Source: Desulfovibrio sp. Marseille-P6017 (lineage in GTDB: Bacteria; Bacillota_A; Clostridia; Peptostreptococcales; Peptostreptococcaceae). From it: DNA of 64,000 bases. The notes beneath the pieces were generated by a model that searched no databases, had not been told where the DNA came from, and worked only from the letters and a program-made list of their open reading frames with translations. Where the stretch lies: NCBI GenBank assembly GCA_900604495.1, contig UWOR01000005.1:62001-126000 (forward strand). Direction: 5' to 3'. Made by a program: the position numbers and the translations under genes. Numbering within the stretch: the stretch's first letter is position 1; each line of letters begins with the position of its first letter. Below are positions 35,936 to 44,420 of the stretch, in pieces.

Positions 35936-36033
35936 CTTAATCCACTCCTTCAAATATAATTTAAACCAAATATATATTTTTAATGTATTTTTCTTACTTT
36001 AACTATTATCTAAATCTCCACATAAAAACAAAA

Positions 36034-36180
36034 GGGCTTCTCTCGAATAAATTATTTTATACCTGGGTCAAGGTAGACAATATATATTTTCTAGTCATTT
36101 GCAACATCACTTAAATTGCATGACTAGAAAATATATATGTCTGCCCGACCCCTGAACAAAATTATTTTTCGAAAAAGCCC
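36034..36180 (+). repeat. Long hairpin element B with conserved apical loop
   Basis: A giant imperfect hairpin of about 147 bases. The outer stem GGGCTT..TCGAATAAATTATTTT pairs with 36158-36180. The inner stem covers GGGTC / GACCC, AGACA / TGTCT and a long AT helix to 36095. The apical loop (36096-36122) begins CATTTG, contains ATCACTT and ends TGCATG, nearly the same as in element A. On the minus strand it lies just after tRNA-Cys and is followed by TTTTGTTTT, so it may end that transcript. The conserved loop orientation, however, is on the plus strand. Confidence 0.7.
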
Positions 36181-36190
36181 ACATTTTTAT

Positions 36191-36264
36191 TGGAGGCGAC
36201 ACCCAGATTCGAACTGAGGATCAAGGAGTTGCAGTCCACTGCCTTACCACTTGGCCATGTCGCC
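36191..36264 (-). tRNA. tRNA-Cys (anticodon GCA)
   Basis: Cloverleaf on the minus strand: acceptor GGCGACA / TGTCGCC, discriminator T as usual for Cys, encoded CCA, anticodon loop CTGCAAC with GCA, and T-loop GTTCGAATC. Length 74 with CCA. Confidence 0.96.
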
Positions 36265-36345
36265 TTATTAATTACAATTAAATTATATATGTCTTTTTAA
36301 ATACTTGCAACAATTTAAGTTATAAAATTTTATTTTTATAGTATA

Positions 36346-36410
36346 TACCACTCTATATTTAAACTTAATAACTAGTGGTACTTTCGATATGACCTACATA
36401 TTAATATAAT
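36346..36410 (+). promoter_or_regulatory. Putative ddl promoter with flanking inverted repeat (possible MocR operator)
   Basis: TACCACT (36346-36352) and AGTGGTA (36374-36380) form a 7-bp inverted repeat. It ends just before the place of a -35 box, and TATAAT lies at 36405-36410. The -35 region (TTTCGA) is poor, which fits an activator-dependent promoter. The link to the downstream MocR regulator is inference. Confidence 0.4.
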
Positions 36411-36499
36411 TAGGTATAAATAAAATTAAGAAAACTAAGAAAAGTAAATTCTTTAGAATTAATATTCAAAGAAAATTTAAATATATTAGGAGTGGTTTT

Positions 36500-37423
36500 A
36501 TGAAAGTAGCAGTTATAATGGGAGGTATCTCTTCAGAAAGAGAAGTCTCTTTAAATTCAGGTAATGAAGTTTTTAATGGTTTAGATAGAAATAAATATGA
36601 CGTAGTTAAAATTATTATAGATAAAACAGAAGATATATTTACAAAGCTTACAAATGATATTGATTTTGCATTTATTGCACTTCATGGTAAATTTGGCGAA
36701 GATGGATGTATACAATCAATATTACACGCAAAAGGTATACCATATTCAGGATGTGGTCCTCTATCAAGTGGGATGTGTATGGATAAAAATATTACTAAAA
36801 AGATATTAAAAAATTCAAATATCCCAACTGCTAAATGGTTTGTTACTAATTCATGTGAAAATATAGATTATGATAAAATAGAAAGTTTCAAGTATCCTGT
36901 ATTTATAAAACCAAATAGTGGTGGTTCTAGCGTTGCAACATTTTGTGTACGTTCAAAGGAAGAGGTAAAGCCTGCTATAGAAAAAGTTTTAGAAGTTGAT
37001 GAATACGCAATTATAGAAGAATACATTTCAGGTGGAGAATATACATCATTTGTACTTAATAATGAAGTTTACCCTACTATATCAATAAAAGCTAACTCTG
37101 AATTCTTTGATTATACTGCAAAATATAATGATAATGGTGCTTTAGAAGAAGTAGTTTATCTAGAAGAAAACTTACAAAATAAAATAAATGAAATTTCACA
37201 AATATGCTGGGATATTTTCTATTGCAAAGCCTATGTAAGAATTGATATGATTATACATGATGGAGTTCCTTATGTACTTGAGTTAAACACACTTCCTGGA
37301 CTTACTAAAGCTAGCTTAATTCCTAAAAGTGCAGCTGCTAAAGGTCTTGGATTTAGTGATTTATTAGATAAAATAATAGAATACTCTTTAACTCCCAGTA
37401 AAGTCGCTTCATTAAATTATTAA
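36500..37423 (+). CDS. ddl: D-alanine-D-alanine ligase
   Basis: 307 residues, the usual length. It joins two D-alanines for peptidoglycan, using ATP. The N-terminal domain begins KVAVIMGGISSEREVSLNSG with the D-Ala-binding Glu. The ATP-grasp domain shows FIKPNSGGSSVATF, EEYISGGEYT, and the metal-binding ending YVLELNTLPGLTKASLIPKSA. ATG 36500 has a TAGGAGTGG site. It is followed 18 bases later by a MocR-type regulator gene in the same direction, an arrangement like ddl/ddlR of Brevibacillus. Confidence 0.95.
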   Translation: MKVAVIMGGISSEREVSLNSGNEVFNGLDRNKYDVVKIIIDKTEDIFTKLTNDIDFAFIALHGKFGEDGCIQSILHAKGIPYSGCGPLSSGMCMDKNITKKILKNSNIPTAKWFVTNSCENIDYDKIESFKYPVFIKPNSGGSSVATFCVRSKEEVKPAIEKVLEVDEYAIIEEYISGGEYTSFVLNNEVYPTISIKANSEFFDYTAKYNDNGALEEVVYLEENLQNKINEISQICWDIFYCKAYVRIDMIIHDGVPYVLELNTLPGLTKASLIPKSAAAKGLGFSDLLDKIIEYSLTPSKVASLNY

Positions 37424-37441
37424 TAAAACTGAGGTGATAAA

Positions 37442-38905
37442 TTGTTATTCTCTAATCTCAATATAGATGACAATGAGCCAATTTATATACAAATAAAAAA
37501 TCATATAATAGATATGATTTTAAAAGGACTTATACCTGATAATAGTAAGCTCCCTTCTACAAGGGAGCTTAGTCAACTTCTTAAAGTTAGTAGAAACTCT
37601 ATAGTTTTAGCTTATGAAGAACTAAAATCTGAAGGATATATATATTCAGTTTCTGGCAAAGGAACTTTTGTAAGTTCAAACGTCAATATACCTAAAGGTA
37701 ATTGGTGTATAAATTGGGACTCGCTTGAAAATAGTTATTCTAAAACTGCAAATAAAATGGACATTATAAAAAATGAAATTCCCTGGAGGTCTGACTTAAT
37801 ATCTTTTAAAAGTATTTCTCCTGATGGTTCTATGTTTGATATAGATGAATTAAAGAAATCTTTTCTAAATAGAATTTCCCTTGAAGGAGATAAACTTCTT
37901 AATTATGGATACGCACAAGGTTATAAACCTTTAATAGATTATTTATTAAAATATATGAATAATAAAGGAGTCGATACTTCTAATAAAGATATACTCATAA
38001 CAAATGGCTTTACAGAAGGATTAGAAATTATGCTATCTTCATTTACATCTCCTGGAGATTATATAATTTGTGAAAACCCAACTCATAATACTACACTTAA
38101 AATTATGAGAGCTTTAAATTTAAATCTTATTAATGTTGACATAAATAAAAATGGCTTAGATTTTGACATGCTAAAAAATAAAGTTTCTAAATATAAAGAT
38201 AAAATTAAATTTGCTTATATAACGCCTTCTTATCATAACCCTACTGGAACTGTTATGTCACCTGAAAGTAGGTATAAATTTTATAATTTAATGAAAGATA
38301 ATAATATTGCTATTATTGAAGATGGATTTAATGAGGAACTTCTATACTCTAGTTCTCATATATTCCCTATTGCATCTCTTGATAATTTTAGTAATGGAGT
38401 TGTTTATATAGGCAGTTTTTCAAAAATTTTATTCCCTGGGCTTAGAATAGGATGGATACTTGCTGATAAAAACATTATTTCAAAACTTGAAAGTGTAAAA
38501 AGATGTAAAACTATTCATGTTTCTTTTTTAGATCAAGGTATCCTTTATGATTATTTGCATAATGGCGGTTTTGAAAAATACATAAAAAAAGTCCGTAAGT
38601 TTTATGGTGATAAATTTAATTTTGCTTATGAGTGTGCCTTAAAACATATTCCACATGATTATATTCTTGGTGATGGTGGTCTTCATATTTTTGTTAAACT
38701 TAAAAATATTAAATCTAGAGATTTATTAAATAAATGTTATGAAAAAGGTGTTATTTTTATGCCTGGGGATATATTCTCTATTAATGATAATGGTGATAAT
38801 ACTTTAAGACTAGGATTTTCTAGATTATCTTTAGATGATATAGAAAAAGGAATAAAAATAATTGGTGAGTGTATAAAAAATATGGAAAATGATTCTAAAT
38901 CCTAA
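37442..38905 (+). CDS. MocR-type transcription factor (GntR winged helix fused to aminotransferase-like domain)
   Basis: 487 residues. Residues 10-78 form a GntR winged helix (IYIQIKNHIIDMILKG, LPSTRELSQLLKVSRNSIVLAYEEL). From about 110 a fold-type I aminotransferase domain follows with YITPSYHNPTGTVMS, the Asp in IIEDGFNEE and the PLP-binding Lys in GSFSKILFPGLRIGW. MocR regulators sense PLP or amino compounds; named members are PdxR, GabR and DdlR. The position next to ddl makes a DdlR-like role (control of D-Ala-D-Ala ligase) the best guess. The start is TTG 37442, 5 bases after GAGGTGAT. A terminator overlaps the stop codon. Confidence 0.85.
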   Translation: MLFSNLNIDDNEPIYIQIKNHIIDMILKGLIPDNSKLPSTRELSQLLKVSRNSIVLAYEELKSEGYIYSVSGKGTFVSSNVNIPKGNWCINWDSLENSYSKTANKMDIIKNEIPWRSDLISFKSISPDGSMFDIDELKKSFLNRISLEGDKLLNYGYAQGYKPLIDYLLKYMNNKGVDTSNKDILITNGFTEGLEIMLSSFTSPGDYIICENPTHNTTLKIMRALNLNLINVDINKNGLDFDMLKNKVSKYKDKIKFAYITPSYHNPTGTVMSPESRYKFYNLMKDNNIAIIEDGFNEELLYSSSHIFPIASLDNFSNGVVYIGSFSKILFPGLRIGWILADKNIISKLESVKRCKTIHVSFLDQGILYDYLHNGGFEKYIKKVRKFYGDKFNFAYECALKHIPHDYILGDGGLHIFVKLKNIKSRDLLNKCYEKGVIFMPGDIFSINDNGDNTLRLGFSRLSLDDIEKGIKIIGECIKNMENDSKS

Positions 38906-38935
38906 AAGTTCACTTTGAACTTTTAGGATTTTTTA
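38897..38935 (+). terminator. Intrinsic terminator of the ddl-mocR unit
   Basis: AATCCTAAAAGTTCA / TGAACTTTTAGGATT stem with a 3-base loop followed by TTTTAT. It begins before the stop codon of the MocR gene. Confidence 0.9.
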
Positions 38936-39021
38936 TATCTTTACCTAATTAGGTCTTTTATCTATTTATATATCATAGAGTTTAAATATAATTAAGCTAA
39001 ACTTTTTAATGGAGGTATACC

Positions 39022-39540
39022 ATGTCATCACTACTAAACACACATGAAGTTGTGTCTAAAATCTTACAAAGTTATAATGTTTATTATGATATCGAAAAAT
39101 GTACTAATACACATATACCACTTGTAGCTAAGTGTGAATTTCATGTACATAATCAAAAATATGTATTAGTAAAAAAAGCTACCTTATGGGAAGCTGACTC
39201 AAATGAATATGTTTATATTTTTGAAGTTGATAATTTAACAAAAGAACTTTTTATAAAGTGTAAGAATTATGCTTATGAAAATGGTATGAGTTTAATTAAT
39301 CCCAAATCAGGTCATATGTATTCATATATTACGACTTTATTTGTATGCAATTCTTGCGAAGAAGGTGTAGATAAACTTATAAAAAAATGTAAAATATTTA
39401 AAAATTTTAAGTTCTCTTTTAATGGTTGGATGGATTTTCGTACTTGTTGCTTAAATATTAGTGATAGTAAAATTTATGGAAATAAGTCTGGAAAAGATAC
39501 TACTAAGTTTTTTAAAAATTTACTGTCTAAAAATATTTAA
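39022..39540 (+). CDS. Protein of unknown function, 172 aa
   Basis: Soluble mixed alpha/beta protein, no signal peptide. The segment YVLVKKATLWEADSNEYVYIFEVDNLTKELF and the later GHMYSYITTLFVCNSCEEGV look like a compact enzyme-like or binding domain. The C-terminal half has RTCCLNISDSKIYGNKSGKD. I do not recognise the family. ATG 39022 has a GGAGGT site 8 bases upstream. It is a single gene between the ddl-mocR terminator and cstA. It could be a small clostridial regulator or enzyme; no function is proposed. Confidence 0.68.
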   Translation: MSSLLNTHEVVSKILQSYNVYYDIEKCTNTHIPLVAKCEFHVHNQKYVLVKKATLWEADSNEYVYIFEVDNLTKELFIKCKNYAYENGMSLINPKSGHMYSYITTLFVCNSCEEGVDKLIKKCKIFKNFKFSFNGWMDFRTCCLNISDSKIYGNKSGKDTTKFFKNLLSKNI

Positions 39541-39658
39541 GTTGTGTAGTTTACTATTCAATATATTTTTTAAATTATATTTTCAGAATTTTTCTACATT
39601 TAAATAGTTATTAAATTTATATAAATAACTATAATTTTTTGTAAAAGGGGGAAAATTT

Positions 39659-41392
39659 TTGAACGCTTTATTTATTTTATTTTTAGGAATTATAGTTTTA
39701 TTCGTTGGCTATGTTACTTATGGTAGATGGCTAGCTAAACAGTGGGGAATTGATGAAAAACGTACAACTCCATCTCATGAATTAGAAGATGGCATAGACT
39801 ACGTTCCTGCAAAAACACCAGTTTTACTTGGTCATCACTTTTCATCTATAGCTGGTGCAGGGCCAATTAATGGACCTATTCAAGCTGCTGTGTTTGGTTG
39901 GGTTCCTGTAGTACTTTGGGTTTTAATTGGTGGAATATTCTTTGGTGCTACTCATGATTTTGGTGCTTTATTTGCATCTATTCGTCATAAAGGTCAATCC
40001 ATTGGTGAAGTTATAGGCCAAAATATAGGTCCTAGGGCTAAAAAACTATTTCTTACATTCTCCTATTTAACACTAATATTAGTTGTTGCTGCATTTGCAT
40101 CTATAGTTGCAGATACTTTTAAGGCTACATTTACTCAATCTGGTGCTGTTGATTATGTTGCAAGCTCAGCTAATGCTTCTACTGCTATGATATCTCTTTT
40201 GTTTATATTATTAGCAATTGCTTTTGGATTTTTAGTTTATAGAAGAAATGCTTCTTTAGGAGTTTCAACTGTTATAGGCATTGTAGCTATAATTATATGT
40301 ATAGCTTTAGGTCTTAATTTCCATCCTATTTACTTAAGTTCAAATACTTGGATGATTATAGTTGGTATATATATATTAATTGCATCTGTAACTCCAGTTT
40401 GGATTTTACTTCAACCCCGTGATTATTTAAGCTCATTTTTATTATACGGTATGATAGCCATTGCTATAGTTGGGATTATAGGATGCCATCCAACATTAGA
40501 TATACCTGCATTTACTGGTTTTACTGATACTATAGCTCCTACTGGAACTTCTCTTGGGTACTTATTCCCTGCTTTATTTATTACAATTGCTTGTGGTGCT
40601 ATATCCGGATTTCATTCTTTAGTTGCTTCTGGTACTACTGCAAAACAATTAGATAAAGAAGCAGACGCTCGTCCTATAGCTTATGGTTCTATGTTAATAG
40701 AATGTGCTCTAGCATTAATTTCTGTATGCGCAGTAGGATATATATGGAAAGATTATTCAACTGGAACAACAGTTACTCCTACAGTAGTATTCGCATCTGG
40801 CATAGCATCTATGTTAAGTAAAATCCCTGGCCTTTCTAATGTTTATAACATAGCATACTCTTTATTAGTTTTAACAGTTTCAGTTTTCTGCCTAACTTCA
40901 TTAGATACTGCAACTCGTCTTGCTCGTTATATGTTCCAAGAATTTTGGCTTGCCCCTGGTGAAACTAGAGATGATGTTTCAGGATTTAAAAAGACTATAA
41001 CAAATCCATATGTAGCAACACTTATTACTGTTGTATTAGGTATAAGTCTTGGTCTTACTGGATATGCAAATATATGGGCTTTATTTGGAGCTGCAAATCA
41101 ACTATTAGCTGCACTTGGTTTGCTTGCTATAGCTACATGGCTTGGTAATATCGGTAGAAACAATAAGATGTTCTTTATACCAATGGTATTTATGCTTGTA
41201 GTAACTGTTACTTCTTTAGTGCTTACTATTAAATCTAATGTTCTAGCTATTATGTCTGGCGGTACTGGACTTGGCTGGTGTTATATACGTACTATCCTAG
41301 CTTTACTTTTAGTAATTCTTGCTATTATTCTTATGATAGAAGGATTCAATACTATAAAAAAACAATTTAAATCTAAGACTAAACAAGCTTAA
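39659..41392 (+). CDS. cstA: CstA-family carbon starvation / peptide or pyruvate transporter
   Basis: 577 residues with about 15 membrane helices. CstA signatures: GHHFSSIAGAGPINGPIQAAVFGWVPVVLWV (residues 57-87), GATHDFGALFASIRHKGQSIGEVIG and FHSLVASGTTAKQLDKEADARPIAYGSM. The family takes up peptides under starvation in E. coli and pyruvate (BtsT) in related members; the substrate here is open. The start is TTG 39659 behind AAAAGGGGGAAAA. It is a single gene with its own terminator. The 118-base leader shows no riboswitch that I recognise. Confidence 0.9.
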   Translation: MNALFILFLGIIVLFVGYVTYGRWLAKQWGIDEKRTTPSHELEDGIDYVPAKTPVLLGHHFSSIAGAGPINGPIQAAVFGWVPVVLWVLIGGIFFGATHDFGALFASIRHKGQSIGEVIGQNIGPRAKKLFLTFSYLTLILVVAAFASIVADTFKATFTQSGAVDYVASSANASTAMISLLFILLAIAFGFLVYRRNASLGVSTVIGIVAIIICIALGLNFHPIYLSSNTWMIIVGIYILIASVTPVWILLQPRDYLSSFLLYGMIAIAIVGIIGCHPTLDIPAFTGFTDTIAPTGTSLGYLFPALFITIACGAISGFHSLVASGTTAKQLDKEADARPIAYGSMLIECALALISVCAVGYIWKDYSTGTTVTPTVVFASGIASMLSKIPGLSNVYNIAYSLLVLTVSVFCLTSLDTATRLARYMFQEFWLAPGETRDDVSGFKKTITNPYVATLITVVLGISLGLTGYANIWALFGAANQLLAALGLLAIATWLGNIGRNNKMFFIPMVFMLVVTVTSLVLTIKSNVLAIMSGGTGLGWCYIRTILALLLVILAIILMIEGFNTIKKQFKSKTKQA

Positions 41393-41419
41393 TTATTAAT
41401 AAATATATACTAAATTAAT

Positions 41420-41458
41420 AAAAAAATCCAATAGGTTAACTATTGGATTTTTTTATTT
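41420..41458. terminator. Bidirectional terminator
   Basis: AAAAAATCCAATAG / CTATTGGATTTTTTT with loop GTTAA between the convergent cstA and thiT genes. Confidence 0.92.
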
Positions 41459-41462
41459 ATAA

Positions 41463-42098
41463 TTATTTATCATAACTTTCTTCTAAATGTTCTTTTGTTA
41501 TAGTTTGTATATTTGCCATTCTTTTAATTTTAGATAATGGCATTGTAACTAAAACTATACTACTAAGCAATCCTTCTAATCCTGTACCTGATAAATTGTA
41601 AACTATTGAATAAGCAACTGGATTCCATCCTTCCCATGCATAATCTGCAAAATAAATACATCCTGAAAGTATGTGAGAAAGTTGCTTTAAAAGCACAGCT
41701 AATATGCATCCTATAAATATATTTCTCTTTTTATTACAATCAAATAGTCCACTAAGTCCAAGTAACATAGTTGGTAATATATAGTCTAGTAAAAATTGAG
41801 CTGGATGAATTATATATGCCGAACCTATTAAACCTAGTATTCCTGTAATTAACCCACAAGTCATACCAGTAATAGGCCCATAAAGTAAACCAATCATTAA
41901 AATTGGCACTGATGATAATAATTCAATACCTCCTCCTTGTGGATATTGGATTAGTTTTATTTTAGATAAAATAAAGCTACATGCAGCAAATAAAGATACA
42001 ACTATCATTGTTTTTGTATCTAGCTTAATTTTCTTTATGTTTAATAAATAATAAGCTATAGGTATTAAACATATAATTAACATTATTGTGTTTACCAT
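41463..42098 (-). CDS. thiT: ThiT, substrate-binding subunit of an ECF-type thiamine transporter
   Basis: 211 residues with six membrane helices. The segment YPQGGGIELLSSVPILMIGLLYGPITG and the later YFADYAWEGWNPVAYSIVYN (aromatic residues that bind thiamine) fit ThiT. It captures thiamine at the membrane and works with the shared ECF energising module, which is not in this window. The leader has a TPP riboswitch and terminator, so thiamine pyrophosphate represses it, which supports the substrate assignment. ATG 42098 has a GAGGAGGTAAG site. Confidence 0.9.
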   Translation of the reverse strand: MVNTIMLIICLIPIAYYLLNIKKIKLDTKTMIVVSLFAACSFILSKIKLIQYPQGGGIELLSSVPILMIGLLYGPITGMTCGLITGILGLIGSAYIIHPAQFLLDYILPTMLLGLSGLFDCNKKRNIFIGCILAVLLKQLSHILSGCIYFADYAWEGWNPVAYSIVYNLSGTGLEGLLSSIVLVTMPLSKIKRMANIQTITKEHLEESYDK

Positions 42099-42130
42099 TC
42101 CCTTACCTCCTCAATAAATAAATGAATTAT

Positions 42131-42164
42131 AAATAAAAAAGCTATACCTGATTAGGTATAGCTT
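42131..42164 (-). terminator. TPP riboswitch expression-platform terminator
   Basis: On the minus strand AAGCTATACCT / AGGTATAGCTT with a 4-base loop, followed by TTTTATTTAT, between the aptamer and the thiT start. Confidence 0.88.
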
Positions 42165-42222
42165 CAAAATTCAAAATTATTATAACTCTCTAATTAATTT
42201 ACTAGATTATTATATTAATATC

Positions 42223-42306
42223 TACTCTTGCTTTCCTACGCTGGTACTAACCAGATCAGGTAATAAGGGTCGGTATAAACCTCTCAGCCAATGGCACCCC
42301 TAGCAT
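42223..42306 (-). promoter_or_regulatory. TPP riboswitch (THI box)
   Basis: The minus strand shows the aptamer core in order: AGGGGTGCC, GGCTGAGAGG, ACCCTTATTACCTGATCTGG and GTACCAGCGTAGG. A terminator follows. The riboswitch should turn off thiT when thiamine pyrophosphate is plentiful. Confidence 0.95.
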
Positions 42307-42488
42307 TAATTATTTACTTATAATTTAATTGTAATATATTTTTTTATATTGTCAATTATTAATTATATAATTTAGACATATTAAATGAATATATAAAATA
42401 GATTTATATTACAAAATTATCATAGAATATTTTCAAACGTGTAAGTTAAAAATATGCTTAGACTATTATTGAAAGGAATATTTTTAAC

Positions 42489-42914
42489 ATGGAAAAATTA
42501 AATTTTGAAAAAGAAAATCAACTTGGTTTAGTAAAAGATAATGAAGAATTTAAACAAAGCTTACAAGGACAATTTAATAGTGAAACTGCTGAGGTTGGTT
42601 TATACTTAGCTATGGCAAGAGTTGCACAAAGACAAGGTTACGCAGAAATAGCTGAGGTACTTAAAGTCATAGCTTGGGAAGAAGCTGAACATGCTGCTCA
42701 ATATGCTGAACTTCTTGGTAAAGTTTCAGATTGTACTAAAACTAATATATCAAACATGATTAAAGGTGAAGTTGGTTCTAATAAATATAAATCAGAGCTT
42801 GCTCAAAAAGCTAAGAATTCAGATCTTGAAGAACTATATACATTTATAGATCATGCTGCTAGAGATGAAGCTAGACATGCTAGTATGTTAAAAGGTATGT
42901 TAGATAGATTATAA
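42489..42914 (+). CDS. Rubrerythrin-type ferritin-like diiron protein without rubredoxin domain
   Basis: 141 residues covering the four-helix diiron domain only. Iron-ligand stretches: FNSETAEVGLYLAMA, WEEAEHAAQYAELLG, and DHAARDEARHASML (ExxH motifs). The C-terminal CxxC rubredoxin domain of full rubrerythrin (about 190 residues) is missing, so electrons for peroxide reduction would come from another protein. The role is peroxide defence in an anaerobe. ATG 42489 is preceded by GAAAGGAAT. It is a single gene with a strong terminator. Confidence 0.85.
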   Translation: MEKLNFEKENQLGLVKDNEEFKQSLQGQFNSETAEVGLYLAMARVAQRQGYAEIAEVLKVIAWEEAEHAAQYAELLGKVSDCTKTNISNMIKGEVGSNKYKSELAQKAKNSDLEELYTFIDHAARDEARHASMLKGMLDRL

Positions 42915-42949
42915 AACTTATAAAAAATTTATAAGTTTTATATATATGA

Positions 42950-42986
42950 AAAGGCATTTCTATATAAATAGAAATGCCTTTTTTAT
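42950..42986. terminator. Bidirectional terminator
   Basis: AAAAGGCATTTCTAT / ATAGAAATGCCTTTTTT between the convergent rubrerythrin-like and DUF4397 genes. Confidence 0.92.
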
Positions 42987-42996
42987 ACTAATAAAT

Positions 42997-43611
42997 TTAT
43001 TGCATCAACATATACGTGCATCCATCCAAAGACTGAACTAAAGTTAAATTCGGTACATCTCCTAAAACATACAATGAGTAAACCTTTCTATCTTTTAAAT
43101 TTACATTGCTACTTAAAACTATATTATCAGTATTAGCTACCTTAACTTCTATCCTATATTCCCCATAATTAACATATATATAATCTGTAGCTTCTCTAAA
43201 TTCCACGTCACTAAACATTTCATTTCCATTTACATATATATCAACTTCTGGTGCATTTGGTGATAAATGTATAGCCCTTACTCTTGATTTTCCATCTTGA
43301 AGGTTTCTTGGATTTGATTCTATATATGGAACTAATGTTAGATTATTTAAGTTACCTGTTGCTGCTACAGTTATCATACTGCCACCCGGTACATCTACAT
43401 TTTGACTAATTACTGGATTTTCTTCTGTTCCCGCAATATAAACATTGATAGTATAACTTCCTTGTGGCACTGGTATATATGATGAGAATTGTTCAAATGT
43501 TAAATTGCTAAATAATATCATATCTCCTGCATATACATCTACAGCTGGTGCATTTGGTGCCGCATGTAATACTCTTATATATGATGTATTCATGTCTAAT
43601 CTTATTTTCAT
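42997..43611 (-). CDS. Protein with two DUF4397 domains
   Basis: 204 residues made of two repeats of about 95: YIRVLHAAPNAPAVDVYAG...FEQFSSYIPVPQGSYTINV and SRVRAIHLSPNAPEVDIYVNG...FREATDYIYVNYGEYRIEV. This is the DUF4397 pattern, a beta-rich domain often found on bacterial surfaces. No signal peptide is seen. In spore formers similar proteins may be coat components, but this is only a possibility. ATG 43611 follows an AGGAAGTAAC site. It is a single gene; a PH-domain gene follows upstream at 43694. Confidence 0.8.
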   Translation of the reverse strand: MKIRLDMNTSYIRVLHAAPNAPAVDVYAGDMILFSNLTFEQFSSYIPVPQGSYTINVYIAGTEENPVISQNVDVPGGSMITVAATGNLNNLTLVPYIESNPRNLQDGKSRVRAIHLSPNAPEVDIYVNGNEMFSDVEFREATDYIYVNYGEYRIEVKVANTDNIVLSSNVNLKDRKVYSLYVLGDVPNLTLVQSLDGCTYMLMQ

Positions 43612-43693
43612 GATGTTACTTCCTATATATCTTTATATATATTATGATTGCAACATCTATTTGTGATAATTTGCATATAATGCACTTAATTTA

Positions 43694-44317
43694 TTAGTTA
43701 TTTATATATTTTTCAAAAACATATCCAAAGTCTTTGTTATTATAAGTATCCTTAACATTTTGCATCCAATTAAAATTAAATCTTGTTACTTCTTCAATCA
43801 TTGTAGCTATATTTCCATCTATATGAGCTCTTTTTATAGATTCATTAGCCATGTTTAAACTATTCATACCATATTCATATGATTGATTATTTCTATTTTG
43901 AACTGTTCCAATTTCAAATAAAGCTTTATACAAATCTTTTAATTGCTCTATTTGTTTTTTATCTACATCTATACTAAAGTGTTCACTTCCAAAACTAAAT
44001 TTTATTTCAACATCTAAGTCTACTGTTCCAGCTGTTTCTAAAGTTACTGAGTGCACATTTTCACTTCTAAACTCATGTCTTTTTACTACTCTTTTTTTGC
44101 TTACTGCAGATGCTCCATCTACATGAATTAGTCCTCTATTTGTAAATACATACTCATCTGACTTTGATTTTATAACGAAGTATATCTTTTCTCCATCTTC
44201 GTTCATTATATAATCATCACCATCAACTTTGTTAAAATCCTTTGGATCTATTATCTTACCTATATCAGATAAGCCTAATGTATCTGCTGCCATTTTTCCA
44301 AATATATTCCCTGCCAT
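43694..44317 (-). CDS. Bacterial PH-domain protein (PF08000-like)
   Basis: 207 residues, soluble. Residues 35-145 form a beta-rich domain with DEYVFTNRGLIHVDGASAVSKKRVVKRHEF and SVTLETAGTVDLDVEIKFSFG, the pattern of bacterial pleckstrin-homology-like proteins. The helical C-terminus ends in NFNWMQNVKDTYNNKDFGYVFEKY. The function is unknown. ATG 44317 is preceded by TAGGAGGATG. It stands alone between the giant metalloprotease gene and the DUF4397 gene. Confidence 0.72.
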   Translation of the reverse strand: MAGNIFGKMAADTLGLSDIGKIIDPKDFNKVDGDDYIMNEDGEKIYFVIKSKSDEYVFTNRGLIHVDGASAVSKKRVVKRHEFRSENVHSVTLETAGTVDLDVEIKFSFGSEHFSIDVDKKQIEQLKDLYKALFEIGTVQNRNNQSYEYGMNSLNMANESIKRAHIDGNIATMIEEVTRFNFNWMQNVKDTYNNKDFGYVFEKYINN

Positions 44318-44372
44318 AACATCCTCCTAATTCATTTTTATTTATTAATTATTATAACAAATATATATAAAA

Positions 44373-44411
44373 AATAAAATTGCTGAAAATTTATATTCCA
44401 GCAATTTTATT
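44373..44411 (-). terminator. Terminator of the M60-type metalloprotease gene
   Basis: AATAAAATTGCTG / CAGCAATTTTATT stem, ending on the minus strand in TTTTTATATA, ten bases after the stop codon. Confidence 0.8.
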
Positions 44412-44420
44412 CTTAAATAT

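Noticed and set aside
43640..43680. TTGCAACATC...TTTGCATA upstream of the DUF4397 gene, similar to part of the conserved loop of hairpin elements A and B
   Set aside because: No stem flanks it and the order of blocks differs, so it is probably a chance match.
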